Positions 15,720 to 24,561 are shown, counted from the first letter of the stretch. The stretch: DNA of 47,803 nt from Fodinibius sp051746985 (GCA_051746985.1 JBNJFP010000023.1:1-47803), one strand, 5' to 3'. The notes: a model not told the origin generated them from the letters alone. Numbers and translations: made by a program.

Positions 15720-17664
15720 ATTTTTTTGCATCAAGTTGTTCGAGCGTAAATGTACGTTCGGTTTTATTTCCCATCTTATCACGGGTTGATATTGTTATTT
15801 CCATCTGTTCTTCTGAGGGTTCGAAACGGGGATGGTAGTACACAAAGCGATCATCTTCAGGTTCAAATTCAGCTATTCCCTTGGTGCCATCCACCGATAT
15901 TTCGGTGCTGTTATAATCAATTCCTGAAAGGTTATCGGTGGCATCGATAAGGACGATCCATTTGCCATCGGGACGTTCTTTAAGACGTGGATTTTTGACC
16001 TCAGGAGGCACATTATCCTTCATGAGCATAAAGGTACCCAGTGATTCTGCCTTGCTGCTGATATAGTCCGAATCAAAAGTGGTTGGTACCAATTCCCATT
16101 CTTCGTCATCCCGATCCCAATGATAAAATGAACGTTTGGCTGTATCGCTCAAAGTGGAATCTCGCTTTACAAAAAGTGTGTAGGTTTCTTTGATAGGAAA
16201 GGCATCGGGAATTATTTCTACGGAAACGGAATCGCTGGTATACTCATTCACGCTCATACCCACTGATACCGTATCATAAAAAGTGCTTTTGGGAAAGCGC
16301 ACAAATCCCTTCAAATCCGAAGAAGAGATAAACGTTCTTTGCTCGGGATTGATGCGATAGAAATTCAGGGCACCGGTTGCAGGGGTATGGATGAACATGC
16401 GATTGCGACTTCGTAAATCAACAGCTACTCCATTTTCGTGAAAATGCAAATCTTCTTCACCCATAGCCAGCGTAGTATTTATAAACTGTTCGCCCGAAAG
16501 GGTAACCCAATTTGCAAACCAGTTCCACAGATGCGGTGAATCTATATTTTTAGTTCCCTCCGTATTTTTTTGATGATATACCATTGGCTTGCGATCCTGT
16601 TGATTATCTTCTACCTCAAGGGTCAGCCGGGCAGTCGTACTGTTACCGAAATAATCGTTGGCCTCGATGGTCACCTGATGACTGCCCGGTGGCAAATTGA
16701 GGATCCCTTTCTGTCGGGAGGTATTGTAAAAGGACAAGGTGTTTCCGTCCGCTAAATACAGCCGTTGGTAGCCTTTGTTTGATTCCTGCAAGATTGGATA
16801 AACCCGATCAATAAACATCTGGTCAGAATTGTGATATGAGAAGCTATCCACTTGTGAGCTGAACAGTTGTTGTCCATTTACCGAGAGGTTGAGCTGATAA
16901 ACGGCATAGGTGTTGTGCACTCGGTTCGATTGATCAAAAGCATCAACACCCAGCCCAACGGGCCCCGAAACCTGTATTGATCCCAAATCATAGTCTCCAT
17001 TATCAAGTTGTGCTCTTTTAGTATAAATCGCATTTTTACCTTCAATAGAAGAGCTGGGACTTAAAGGTTCAATCGAAATTCCCTGTATTTGGGGAGCAAT
17101 GTCATCAGTGACTGATAAATTGGTCAGCAGTGGATTAAAGGGTTTATGGGATGGAGTGCGAAGCTCGAAATGGAGATGAGGTGGTCCAATGCCCGAGGCA
17201 CCGCTATAACCGATCACTTCACCTTGTTTTACAGGGATATTGCGGTTCCCCAAAAAGCGTTCCAACTCAAATTTGTGGCCCTCCTTAAAACGAATGGAAT
17301 CAGCAAGTTCCTGGAGCTGATCATTAAATGAAAGGAGATGGGCGTACACAGAATAGGAGCCATCAGCATGTTTTAGATAGATGACTTTGCCGTATCCACG
17401 CGGACCAATAGCAATGCGATCTACGATGCCATCGCGGGTAGCATACACTTCATAGCCGCGTCGGCCCCAGGTTTTGATATCCAGCGCCGCGTGAAAATGG
17501 GCCGATCGTGTTTCGCCAAAAGTGGAAGATAAGTAATTGCTGGCTTCGGTTGGCCACGTGTAGTGAACTTTAGAGGGATCAAAATCCAAGGATTCCTGTG
17601 CGGAAGTTGGCGAAAGACCGATCCCAAATAAAAAAGTTGCGAGAATAGTAAATCGAGCAATCAT
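15718..17664 (-). CDS. M23-family metallopeptidase, secreted, with long C-terminal region
   Basis: Exported protein of 648 residues with a signal peptide ending TSAQ. The N-terminal third is a LytM/M23 zinc peptidase domain (about 45-170) with His58 and Asp62 in HFHAALDIK and His163/His165 in PPHLHFELR, the full zinc and catalytic set for cutting peptidoglycan cross-bridges or acting as an amidase activator. The remaining ~470 residues are beta-rich with Ig-like stretches (DNVPPEVKNPRLKE, DNLSGIDYNSTEISVDGT), probably for surface or wall binding. Its start overlaps the FAH-family stop by 4 bases (ATGA), so the two are translationally coupled, an odd pairing of metabolic enzyme and wall peptidase. 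Confidence 0.88.
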   Translation of the reverse strand: MIARFTILATFLFGIGLSPTSAQESLDFDPSKVHYTWPTEASNYLSSTFGETRSAHFHAALDIKTWGRRGYEVYATRDGIVDRIAIGPRGYGKVIYLKHADGSYSVYAHLLSFNDQLQELADSIRFKEGHKFELERFLGNRNIPVKQGEVIGYSGASGIGPPHLHFELRTPSHKPFNPLLTNLSVTDDIAPQIQGISIEPLSPSSSIEGKNAIYTKRAQLDNGDYDLGSIQVSGPVGLGVDAFDQSNRVHNTYAVYQLNLSVNGQQLFSSQVDSFSYHNSDQMFIDRVYPILQESNKGYQRLYLADGNTLSFYNTSRQKGILNLPPGSHQVTIEANDYFGNSTTARLTLEVEDNQQDRKPMVYHQKNTEGTKNIDSPHLWNWFANWVTLSGEQFINTTLAMGEEDLHFHENGVAVDLRSRNRMFIHTPATGALNFYRINPEQRTFISSSDLKGFVRFPKSTFYDTVSVGMSVNEYTSDSVSVEIIPDAFPIKETYTLFVKRDSTLSDTAKRSFYHWDRDDEEWELVPTTFDSDYISSKAESLGTFMLMKDNVPPEVKNPRLKERPDGKWIVLIDATDNLSGIDYNSTEISVDGTKGIAEFEPEDDRFVYYHPRFEPSEEQMEITISTRDKMGNKTERTFTLEQLDAKK

Positions 17665-18320
17665 CTCATTACGGTTACAGAAATTGTTGTAATGTCATCA
17701 TTAAGTGAAGCGTGTATGCGATCTCCTTTTTTAATGGCAGAAACGCCCTTGGGGGTGCCGGTAAGAATGATGTCACCGGGTTGCAGGGTAAAGATGGTGG
17801 ACAGGTAATGGATTAGCTCGGCGACGGGGAAAATCATTAATCGCGTGTTATCAGACTGTCGCACTTCCCCATTTACAGATATTTTTAGATCCAGGTTTTG
17901 TGGATTTGCCACTTGTTCTTTTGGTAAAAACGTGCTAAATGGGGCAAAAGTATCGAACCCTTTGGCGACTGACCACGGATGCCCTTTTTCTTTGGCCTGT
18001 TGTTGGATATCCCGCGCGGTTACATCAATACCAATGCCGTACCCGCCAACGTGATCCAAGGCTTGTTTGGCTGGGATATTCTTGCCTTTCTTGCCAATGG
18101 CTACTGCCAGTTCCACTTCGTGGTGCACGTTTTTGCTTTGTTTGGGGAGTTGAATCTGGTCACCATCAAAAATAATGCTGCTGGTTGGTTTGAGAAACAC
18201 CAGCGGTTGATCGGGCACTTCGTTGTTGAGTTCTTCGGCGTGCTCAACATAGTTTCTGCCGATGCAAAAAATATTTCTGAATTGTAGATGGGGCAGGCCC
18301 GGGATCGTTTGTTTTTTCAT
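17661..18320 (-). CDS. Fumarylacetoacetate hydrolase-family protein
   Basis: FAH-family enzyme of 219 residues, the size of the compact group acting as acylpyruvate hydrolase or oxaloacetate decarboxylase/tautomerase. Motifs are IFCIGRNYVEHAEELN, PLVFLKPTSSI, the metal-binding Glu pair in HHEVELAVAIGKKG, GYGIGIDVTARDIQ, and GDIILTGTPKGV near the C-terminus. I chose the ATG at 18320. An in-frame start at 18362 exists, but it lies inside the rpmA terminator and would add an unrelated leader. The gene overlaps the M23 peptidase start by 4 bases. The substrate is uncertain. Confidence 0.9.
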   Translation of the reverse strand: MKKQTIPGLPHLQFRNIFCIGRNYVEHAEELNNEVPDQPLVFLKPTSSIIFDGDQIQLPKQSKNVHHEVELAVAIGKKGKNIPAKQALDHVGGYGIGIDVTARDIQQQAKEKGHPWSVAKGFDTFAPFSTFLPKEQVANPQNLDLKISVNGEVRQSDNTRLMIFPVAELIHYLSTIFTLQPGDIILTGTPKGVSAIKKGDRIHASLNDDITTISVTVMR

Positions 18321-18338
18321 AGGGCGTAATATAAAAAA

Positions 18339-18366
18339 AGCCTTGGTCTCGTGAGAAACCAAGGCT
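18339..18366 (-). terminator. Rho-independent terminator of the rplU-rpmA operon
   Basis: A 12-bp stem with one mismatch (18339-18350 with 18355-18366), loop GTGA, followed on the minus strand by a run of seven T (complement of 18332-18338). It lies 24 bases past the rpmA stop and separates rplU-rpmA from the FAH-family gene. Confidence 0.9.
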
Positions 18367-18390
18367 CAGTAAATTTGTTAAAAAACTGTT

Positions 18391-18648
18391 TTAGGAGGCA
18401 GGTTCAACACTTACATATTTACGACCGCCTGAGCGAACGCGAAATGTAACCTGTCCATCAGCTTTAGCAAAGAGAGTATCATCGCTGCCACGACCCACAT
18501 TTTCGCCCGGGTGGAACTTGGTACCACGCTGACGTACGATAATGTGTCCGGCTTTAACAACTTCTCCGCCATATTTTTTTACACCAAGCCGCTTCGATAT
18601 CGAATCGCGACCGTTTTTCGTAGATCCTTGTCCTTTCTTATGTGCCAT
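18391..18648 (-). CDS. rpmA: 50S ribosomal protein L27
   Basis: Large-subunit ribosomal protein of 85 residues whose N-terminal arm reaches the peptidyl-transferase centre. The start MAHKKGQGSTKNGRDS and the following SKRLGVKKYGGEVV, IIVRQRGTKFHPGENVG are the L27 signature. It has the short-arm form starting MAHKK, without the extra cleaved leader of Firmicutes. It lies 20 bases after rplU, the standard gene order, and is followed by a strong terminator. Confidence 0.98.
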   Translation of the reverse strand: MAHKKGQGSTKNGRDSISKRLGVKKYGGEVVKAGHIIVRQRGTKFHPGENVGRGSDDTLFAKADGQVTFRVRSGGRKYVSVEPAS

Positions 18649-18668
18649 AACTATCTAAAATTTCTGAA

Positions 18669-19193
18669 TTATCCTTCTTGCTTCTTAGTCCATGCATCTA
18701 AAACGGTAACCCGCTCTTCATCTTCAGGGACAAACCCTTTAAGATCTTCAAGATCAGTATTGCGGATATGACTTATCGCATCTTTTGCCGTCATATCGGT
18801 TGATACTTCAGATGCTTCAGTTGGTTTTTCAGAATCGGAAGTATCCTTTGTCTTCTTCGCCTTTTTCTTGCTCCCGCCGCCGGAAGTAGAAATGCTGTTA
18901 ATCTCAATTTGCGACATCGGTTGACGATGGCCGCGCTTTACGCGATAGCCCTTGCGGCGTTTTTTCTTGAAAACTATTACTTTGTCTGATTTTACATTGT
19001 CGAGCAAAGTAGCTTCAACAGCAGCGCCTTCAACAACAGGCTGACCTACTGTAACATTGCCATCATCATTTGTGAGTAACACCTCTTCAAAAGTGAGGGT
19101 TTGATCCACTTCATCACTTTGCTTGTCAACAAACAGGACATCGCCTTCTGATACGCGATATTGATGCCCACCTATTTTTACTACTGCGTACAT
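18669..19193 (-). CDS. rplU: 50S ribosomal protein L21 with a C-terminal extension
   Basis: Ribosomal protein L21 that binds 23S rRNA. Residues 1-103 are the standard domain (MYAVVKIGGHQYRV, VIVFKKKRRKGYRVKRGHRQ). Beyond it run about 70 further residues: a low-complexity Lys/Ser/Thr linker (SGGGSKKKAKKTKDTSDSEK), then a possible folded helical module (KDAISHIRNTDLEDLKGF, ERVTVLDAWTKK). Extensions of this sort occur on L21 in some Bacteroidota; their role is unknown. A good TAnnTTTG promoter precedes the gene at 19240-19270, with a leader of about 40 bases. Confidence 0.97.
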   Translation of the reverse strand: MYAVVKIGGHQYRVSEGDVLFVDKQSDEVDQTLTFEEVLLTNDDGNVTVGQPVVEGAAVEATLLDNVKSDKVIVFKKKRRKGYRVKRGHRQPMSQIEINSISTSGGGSKKKAKKTKDTSDSEKPTEASEVSTDMTAKDAISHIRNTDLEDLKGFVPEDEERVTVLDAWTKKQEG

Positions 19194-19239
19194 CTAATTG
19201 TGTAATTTTGTGTTGTAAATTCTTTTGGCTACAGAATGC

Positions 19240-19270
19240 CAAATATAAACTTTTCGATGCTGAAAGCAAA
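19240..19270 (-). promoter_or_regulatory. rplU promoter, Bacteroidota type
   Basis: Minus strand: -33 region TTTGCT (19265-19270), 17-base spacer, -7 element TATATTTG (19240-19247). The -7 is identical to that of the tRNA-Asn promoter and fits TAnnTTTG exactly. It lies 46 bases before the rplU start codon. Confidence 0.7.
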
Positions 19271-19316
19271 GCCAAAAATGTTATGAATTATAGTCATTAA
19301 AATTGTATCATTGTCA

Positions 19317-19553
19317 ATGAATTACATCCAACAGAACCAACTTTTTATGGATAAGAAATTACCCGATTTACACGAACAGGCTTTTATGTTCAAAAATAGC
19401 AAACGTTTTCAGTACGATGGCGGACGTGCCTGGATCAAGGATTCACAACTTCATGAAGCGCGAAAGGATGGCAATGGCCGATTGGAGACCATACGCCGCA
19501 AAAAAGAAACCGATCGCGTAGAAGAGCCCAAAGATCATAATCCATCGTTGTAA
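19317..19553 (+). CDS. Small basic/charged hypothetical protein
   Basis: Short ORF of 78 residues from the ATG at 19317; TTG at 19311 or ATG at 19347 (MDKKLPDLHEQAFMF) are other possible starts. The product is hydrophilic with no signal peptide or membrane segment; the C-terminal half is rich in Lys, Arg, Glu and Asp. I do not recognise the family. It lies 28 bases before the cyclophilin fusion gene on the same strand and diverges from rplU, which supports but does not prove that it is expressed. Confidence 0.5.
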   Translation: MNYIQQNQLFMDKKLPDLHEQAFMFKNSKRFQYDGGRAWIKDSQLHEARKDGNGRLETIRRKKETDRVEEPKDHNPSL

Positions 19554-19581
19554 CTAACGGTACCAACTTTATTCTTTTCTG

Positions 19582-21651
19582 ATGAAATATATCCGACTGC
19601 GTGCGTGGCTGACCATCCTTGTAATCATAGTCGGTGTTATTGTGATGCTGCATTACTCAACGAGCCGTTCTGGTCCGTTTAAGAGTAGTGAACCGATAAC
19701 TGATTCCTCATTGACCAGTACTTACCCTGAGCTTTACCAAGCGGTTACTGAGCGTGATGTCGAGCAGCTAAAGTCTTTTTTGTCTGATGACGACCCCGAA
19801 ATTCGCACGCAGGCTTGGAGGGCTTTTGCCACTACGCCGGTGGATTCGGAGTCGGTAGCGGATTTTTTAACCTTGGCGAATGAGCAAAATAGCGAAGCAG
19901 CATGGTTTGGAATCAGTCAGCAGGAGCTTACCGAAGAGCAGGTTAGAAATCTCGAAAAGAGATGGTTGGAAGCAGATTCCACCCGAGCGGGCATTGCCCG
20001 GGTGCTGGGTCATCAGGGAGATGAGCAAACACTCAACTTTTTGCTGGATCACCGTGATGAGATTAATCCTCAAAACGAATACCATTTTGCATTGGCGATA
20101 GGGCGGCTCACAGAGCAGTTTGAAGTGGACAATCAGCAGCAAATTCAGATCATACAAAAGGCGTTTAATACCCGAAATTATGATGCAACCAAGGCCTATT
20201 TGTATGGATGGTATCGGGGCGATGAATCGCGACTTAGCTCAACGGCTCAGGATAGCCTTTTTGGCCGTTGGGATCTGATGGGTGCCGGGCTGAGCCGTGA
20301 TGTCGATCAGTATGTAAATAAAATTTTGCCGGAGCGGACTACTTATAAACAAACTATCTTTTATAACGGCGAACAATTATTGAATAAGAAGATTCAACTT
20401 GCGTATGAGCTGGCGAAATCTGTCGAACATATATCGCTTTCCAATCAAAATGCGCTGGCAGCTAAAATATTGCTGACCAACGAAAATCCCCATGTGCAGA
20501 TACGTACGTTGGAAAGTATTGAAGGCCGCCTGCAAAAAGGGGAGGATCCCTATGGATACATCCGGGATGAAATGCTCGCAGAATCAAAGCTGGCCGATGC
20601 TGTTTGGGTCAAAGCGTTGAAAGCGATGTTGACCGTTGATGCTGATCTATTTGCTGATCACGAAAACAGGTTGGAAGCTGTTCCGGAGCAAAATCCCTAC
20701 CTGTGGCCGGATGTTCTCGAAGTATATGAAGAGGTGGAATCACCAGCTGATTACCTGAACCGCATTGAAGAGTTGGTTGCCAAAGAAGATACTCTGCCAG
20801 CAATGTATGCAGTACAGAGGTTGAATAATTTTGTAGAAGGCACAGACGACTTAGAAGAAGATCATGTTCAGCAGATCCGCGATATTGTTTTTGATGTACT
20901 TGAATTGGGCGATCGGGGAACCTCGTATATGGCTGCGGGAGTACTGGAACAGGAGGAATTATTCAGTGAAGATGATTTTGAACAGATCAATCAGTCTTTG
21001 TCGGTTTTTTCACTTCCCGACGATATTGAAGTCTATCAGGCATTTGGATCCCTGTATAAACAGCGCTTTGAGAGCCAGGCCGAAGAGGTGATTGATTCAT
21101 TGGCATCTCTTGATCACGCCCCATTGAATCGGTCGCTGGCCAGCGACGGCTGGGATGTCGAAGTACCGGAGGAAAGAAATACCGAATTTCGTTTGCCCGA
21201 CTGGGATCGGCTTTGGGAGCTCGGGCGTACTCCTACCATGCGGATAAGAACGAACAAAGGTCTGATCGATATTGAATTGCAAACATTGTCGGCACCTTCC
21301 ACGGTGGCTATGCTGGATAGTTTAAGCCGCGCCGATGCCTACGAAGGAGTACCTTTTCATCGCGTGGTGCCTAATTTTGTTGTGCAGGGGGGCGATATTG
21401 AACGTCAGGATGGGTTTGGCGGCCCCGATTTTGTGATACCCACCGAAACATCAGAGAAGGAGTTTGAGCGAAGTGCAGTAGGGATTGCCAGCGCCGGACC
21501 CGATACCGAAGGGAGTCAATACTTTATTATGCACCAGTGGATGCCACACCTAAACGGTAATTATACACGCTTTGGCGAAGTGACCCGCGGCATGAAGATC
21601 GTGGATAAAATAACGGTGGGTGATCGGGTGATATCAGTATCGTGGCGCTAA
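19582..21651 (+). CDS. Membrane-anchored HEAT-repeat protein fused to a cyclophilin-type peptidyl-prolyl isomerase
   Basis: Protein of 689 residues with an N-terminal membrane anchor at about 11-29 (LTILVIIVGVIVMLHYS). A long alpha-helical region (about 50-530) has HEAT-like repeats (for example DVEQLKSFLSDDDPEIRTQA), and a C-terminal cyclophilin domain spans about 550-685. The cyclophilin core shows VPFHRVVPNFVVQGGD, GGPDFVIPTE, GSQYFIMHQWMPHLNGNYT and FGEVTRGMKIVDKI, with the catalytic Arg in FHR and Phe/Met/His-type pocket residues. It likely acts in the periplasm on folding of exported proteins, with the helical region as a docking platform. Its last 18 bases overlap the convergent PP-loop gene. 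Confidence 0.87.
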   Translation: MKYIRLRAWLTILVIIVGVIVMLHYSTSRSGPFKSSEPITDSSLTSTYPELYQAVTERDVEQLKSFLSDDDPEIRTQAWRAFATTPVDSESVADFLTLANEQNSEAAWFGISQQELTEEQVRNLEKRWLEADSTRAGIARVLGHQGDEQTLNFLLDHRDEINPQNEYHFALAIGRLTEQFEVDNQQQIQIIQKAFNTRNYDATKAYLYGWYRGDESRLSSTAQDSLFGRWDLMGAGLSRDVDQYVNKILPERTTYKQTIFYNGEQLLNKKIQLAYELAKSVEHISLSNQNALAAKILLTNENPHVQIRTLESIEGRLQKGEDPYGYIRDEMLAESKLADAVWVKALKAMLTVDADLFADHENRLEAVPEQNPYLWPDVLEVYEEVESPADYLNRIEELVAKEDTLPAMYAVQRLNNFVEGTDDLEEDHVQQIRDIVFDVLELGDRGTSYMAAGVLEQEELFSEDDFEQINQSLSVFSLPDDIEVYQAFGSLYKQRFESQAEEVIDSLASLDHAPLNRSLASDGWDVEVPEERNTEFRLPDWDRLWELGRTPTMRIRTNKGLIDIELQTLSAPSTVAMLDSLSRADAYEGVPFHRVVPNFVVQGGDIERQDGFGGPDFVIPTETSEKEFERSAVGIASAGPDTEGSQYFIMHQWMPHLNGNYTRFGEVTRGMKIVDKITVGDRVISVSWR

Positions 21652-22251
21652 AGGCTGATTGGTAGGCTTATCCCGACTATTAAATATTACTTTGGTATGA
21701 AACTCTCCTTTCTCACCCATCGGATCGATTTCCTCTAATCGTTGAAGTTGGGTTACCAGTTTTTGATCGTATGGTTCGCCCACTTTTAGCAATGATTGAT
21801 ACTCTTCTTTTACGGCGCTTATTTCTATCCTGATGGGTTGTAAAAATAAAATAGACAACAGCTCCTGCAGATCCTTTTTCCAAATTGGGAATAGGCACGA
21901 ATATCCCATATCCCCAAAAACCTTTTTGCGCCAGTCGCGAATATCCTGCAGGTACCAATCACCGAATATCAGATTATCAATGGTGTCGGAAACATTTTGT
22001 AATGCTTCTTCCACTTTTTTTAGGTAAATAGTATTGGGACACTCCTGCGGCAGGGCAACGGTTATTAAATCCATACCTAAATATTCTGCCTGCATTTCTA
22101 TTTCATCGAGCGAAATATGTTGATGAGGCACGATATTACTGGATTCCTCATAAGTAGTTAACAAGGTGATGTCTGCATCGGGATGGGATTCTTTGAAAAA
22201 GTGCAGGGCCAGATACGAATCTTTTCCCCCGCTCCAAAAGAGGATGTTCAT
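21634..22251 (-). CDS. PP-loop ATP pyrophosphatase, diphthine-ammonia-ligase-like (DUF71)
   Basis: Adenylating enzyme of 205 residues with the PP-loop SGGKDS at residues 8-13, then YLALHFFKE and LLTTYEE as in the DUF71/Dph6 family. In eukaryotes and archaea Dph6 amidates diphthine on EF-2. Bacteria lack diphthamide, so bacterial homologs are thought to do another amidation or thiolation, for example in B12-related salvage. The substrate here is unknown. It starts opposite the Dcd-like gene (144-base divergent gap) and overlaps the cyclophilin fusion gene by 18 bases at the 3' end. Confidence 0.82.
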   Translation of the reverse strand: MNILFWSGGKDSYLALHFFKESHPDADITLLTTYEESSNIVPHQHISLDEIEMQAEYLGMDLITVALPQECPNTIYLKKVEEALQNVSDTIDNLIFGDWYLQDIRDWRKKVFGDMGYSCLFPIWKKDLQELLSILFLQPIRIEISAVKEEYQSLLKVGEPYDQKLVTQLQRLEEIDPMGEKGEFHTKVIFNSRDKPTNQPLAPRY

Positions 22252-22395
22252 TTTACAAGTATTTAATTGCCGATTCTATGGACTGGAATTAGCACGGATC
22301 AATTCTGAATTCTGATTTTTGAATTCCTATATTAGGACGCAACTTTGTGTACTCAAAATAAGATATTCATTAACGTTTAATCTAATTTAGATTTG

Positions 22396-23604
22396 ATGAG
22401 CAGCAAGATTCAAAAAGTACATCTGCGGACCAAAGGAATATTACCTGTTCAGAAATTGCGCGTGTTGGCTAACGCCGGCATCATTTCTCATGCGGATGGG
22501 TATCCGCTGCAGGATGATCAGTTTCAGCCCAACTCGATTGACTTGCGCCTTGGAGAAAAAGCGTATCGCGTTCGGTGCAGCTTTTTGCCGGAAAATGAGT
22601 CAGTAACACAAAAGCTGGACAAGTTAAGCCAGTACGAATTTTCGATTACTGATGGGGCGATCCTTGAACCCAACTGCGTATATATCATCCCGCTGCTCGA
22701 AGAATTGCATTTGCCCTCTCATATTTCTCCACAGAAAACGCTCTTTAATGGCAGCGAAAATGGCGTTGATTACCAAATAGTATCCGGAGAACACCTTTCA
22801 GCCAAAGCCAATCCCAAAAGTACAACCGGGCGGCTGGACGTTTTTACACGCGTCATCACCGACCATTCGCATCGTTTTGAAGAAATTCGATCGGGCTACA
22901 AAGGAAAACTGTACTTGGAGGTAGTTCCAAAGTCATTTCCTATTAAAGTCAAAACGGGGCACCGGCTCAATCAGCTTCGTATTCGTCACGGCTATACGGT
23001 ACTCTCTGATCAGGATATTTTGCGGACCCACAGCTCCGACCCGCTGCTTTTTACCGAAGATGGTGCACCTGTTGATGTGGATGAGATTAAGGTGAACAGC
23101 GGCTTGTTTTTGAGCGTTAATCTGCATGCCTCGAAGGGTAAAATTGTAGGTTACAAGGCTAAAAAGCACCGCGACTATATCGATCTGGATAATATTAACC
23201 ATTATGAGGTTACTGATTTCTGGGAACCTATCTACCACCAGCCTGATGATCACCTAATATTGGAGCCGGAAGCGTTTTATATTTTTGCTTCCAAGGAGCG
23301 GTGTCGCATTCCCGAATATCTTGCAGCCGAAATGATTGCCTATGATACGGGATCGGGTGAGTTACGCACGCACTACGCCGGATTTTTTGATAGTGGTTTC
23401 GGTGGGCGTGTTGAAGATAAGGGCGCACGGGCAGTGCTTGAAGTTCGCTCGCACGACGTACCGTTTTTAATTGAAGACGGGCAGACGTTTTGCAGCATGA
23501 AATTTGAGCCCAATACCGAAGTGCCAAAGTTTGTATATGGTGAAGACATCAAAAGTAATTACCAGGGACAGGAACTGCGTTTGGGGAAACATTTTAAACA
23601 GTAA
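22396..23604 (+). CDS. dcd: Two-domain dCTP deaminase-like protein (2'-deoxycytidine 5'-triphosphate deaminase family)
   Basis: Protein of 402 residues, about twice the size of classic Dcd, matching the double-barrel dCTP deaminase family known from alphaproteobacteria and others. The N-terminal half has PNSIDLRLGEKAYRV; the second half has LEPEAFYIFASKERCRIP, AEMIAYDTGSGELRTHYAGFFDSGFG and VLEVRSHDVPFLIEDGQTF, the trimeric dUTPase/Dcd fold. It would deaminate dCTP to dUTP, feeding dTMP synthesis with Dut (encoded at 34821). The ATG at 22396 is preferred over the adjacent TTG. It is followed 14 bases later by a BFD-like gene and then rsmE. That both halves are catalytic is not certain. Confidence 0.85.
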   Translation: MSSKIQKVHLRTKGILPVQKLRVLANAGIISHADGYPLQDDQFQPNSIDLRLGEKAYRVRCSFLPENESVTQKLDKLSQYEFSITDGAILEPNCVYIIPLLEELHLPSHISPQKTLFNGSENGVDYQIVSGEHLSAKANPKSTTGRLDVFTRVITDHSHRFEEIRSGYKGKLYLEVVPKSFPIKVKTGHRLNQLRIRHGYTVLSDQDILRTHSSDPLLFTEDGAPVDVDEIKVNSGLFLSVNLHASKGKIVGYKAKKHRDYIDLDNINHYEVTDFWEPIYHQPDDHLILEPEAFYIFASKERCRIPEYLAAEMIAYDTGSGELRTHYAGFFDSGFGGRVEDKGARAVLEVRSHDVPFLIEDGQTFCSMKFEPNTEVPKFVYGEDIKSNYQGQELRLGKHFKQ

Positions 23605-23618
23605 TAAGAGCTGATATT

Positions 23619-23837
23619 ATGGCTCGTACGAATGTCACACAATGCATCTGCCATAAGAAGACGTTTATCGAGATTAGAGAGCATGCTAAGCGAAATAATG
23701 TGTCTTCTGTTGAAGAGTTGCAAGAGGTGAATTTTTGCAGCAACAGCTGTGGATTGTGTGAGCCGTATGTTGAATTAGTCTTGGAAACAGGTCAGACTGA
23801 ATTTGTACCCGGCGAACCGTTTCGAAAAAAGCGATAG
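23619..23837 (+). CDS. BFD-like [2Fe-2S]-binding protein
   Basis: Protein of 72 residues with four cysteines spaced as in bacterioferritin-associated ferredoxin domains: Cys9 and Cys11 (QCICH), and Cys44 and Cys47 (SNSCGLC); Cys40 is an extra one nearby. BFD domains bind a [2Fe-2S] cluster between two short helices and pass electrons, in Bfd's case to release iron from bacterioferritin. No bacterioferritin gene is in the window, so its partner is unknown. It is placed tightly between the Dcd-like gene (14 bases) and rsmE (4 bases), which implies one transcript. Confidence 0.82.
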   Translation: MARTNVTQCICHKKTFIEIREHAKRNNVSSVEELQEVNFCSNSCGLCEPYVELVLETGQTEFVPGEPFRKKR

Positions 23838-23841
23838 GTTT

Positions 23842-24561
23842 ATGAACATTTTTTACGCCCCGCCATCCCAAATAAACAATGGATTTATTGAGTTGCTCGA
23901 TCAGGAAGCCAAACATGCTTCCAAAGTGATGAGAGCCCGTGAGGGGGATACCCTTACTGTGGTTGATGGTAAAGGAGGACGTTACGGGGGAATAATACGA
24001 CGCATTACCAAAAAGTCGGTTCAGCTCGAAATTAGTGATCAACAGCATGTAAAACGTTCGAGTCCCCAGCTTATGTTAGGGATGGGAATTATCAAAAAAA
24101 GAGATCGCCTGGAATTCGCTGTGGAAAAAGCGATTGAGCTGGGAGCTTTCCGGGTATGCTTGTTTCGTAGTGAGCATACGATAAAGGAAAACGTACGGAT
24201 GGATCGTTTGGAGTCGATTGCAGTATCGGCTATGAAGCAGAGTTTACAATCATATTTATGTTCGATAGACCTCTATTATTCTTTAGATGAAATGATGAAT
24301 GATATCAATGCGGATACCACATTGGTAGCCCACGAAAAAGTTGAGGAGGGGGAAGGACAAATTAATTTGGAGGAAATTGAAAAGGGAGACAAGGTGTTGC
24401 TTTTGGTGGGACCGGAGGGAGGTTTTTCATCTCAGGAAATAACACAGTTTTCAGATAAAGGGGCCGAGCTTATATCCCTGGGGAAAAACAGGCTACGTGC
24501 CGAAACAGCGGCTGTAGCTTTTATGAGCCAGTTTCTAATACAAAAGCCCGACTGCAAGTAG
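23842..24561 (+). CDS. rsmE: 16S rRNA (uracil-1498-N3)-methyltransferase
   Basis: SPOUT-fold methyltransferase of 239 residues that methylates U1498 of 16S rRNA with SAM. Motifs are HASKVMRAREGDTLTVVDGKG (PUA-like N-terminal domain, residues about 21-41), the central KKRDRLEFAVEKAIELG, and the knotted SAM site LLLVGPEGGFSSQEI and SLGKNRLRAETAAVAF. An upstream in-frame ATG at 23803 lies inside the BFD-like gene; the ATG at 23842 gives the canonical N-terminus MNIFYAPPS. It is last in the dcd-bfd-rsmE group and is followed by a hairpin terminator that overlaps its stop codon. Confidence 0.95.
   Translation: MNIFYAPPSQINNGFIELLDQEAKHASKVMRAREGDTLTVVDGKGGRYGGIIRRITKKSVQLEISDQQHVKRSSPQLMLGMGIIKKRDRLEFAVEKAIELGAFRVCLFRSEHTIKENVRMDRLESIAVSAMKQSLQSYLCSIDLYYSLDEMMNDINADTTLVAHEKVEEGEGQINLEEIEKGDKVLLLVGPEGGFSSQEITQFSDKGAELISLGKNRLRAETAAVAFMSQFLIQKPDCK

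Noticed and set aside
18321..18362. A 14-residue N-terminal extension of the FAH-family protein
   Set aside because: The extra codons lie in the terminator hairpin of rpmA; the ATG at 18320 gives the normal start.
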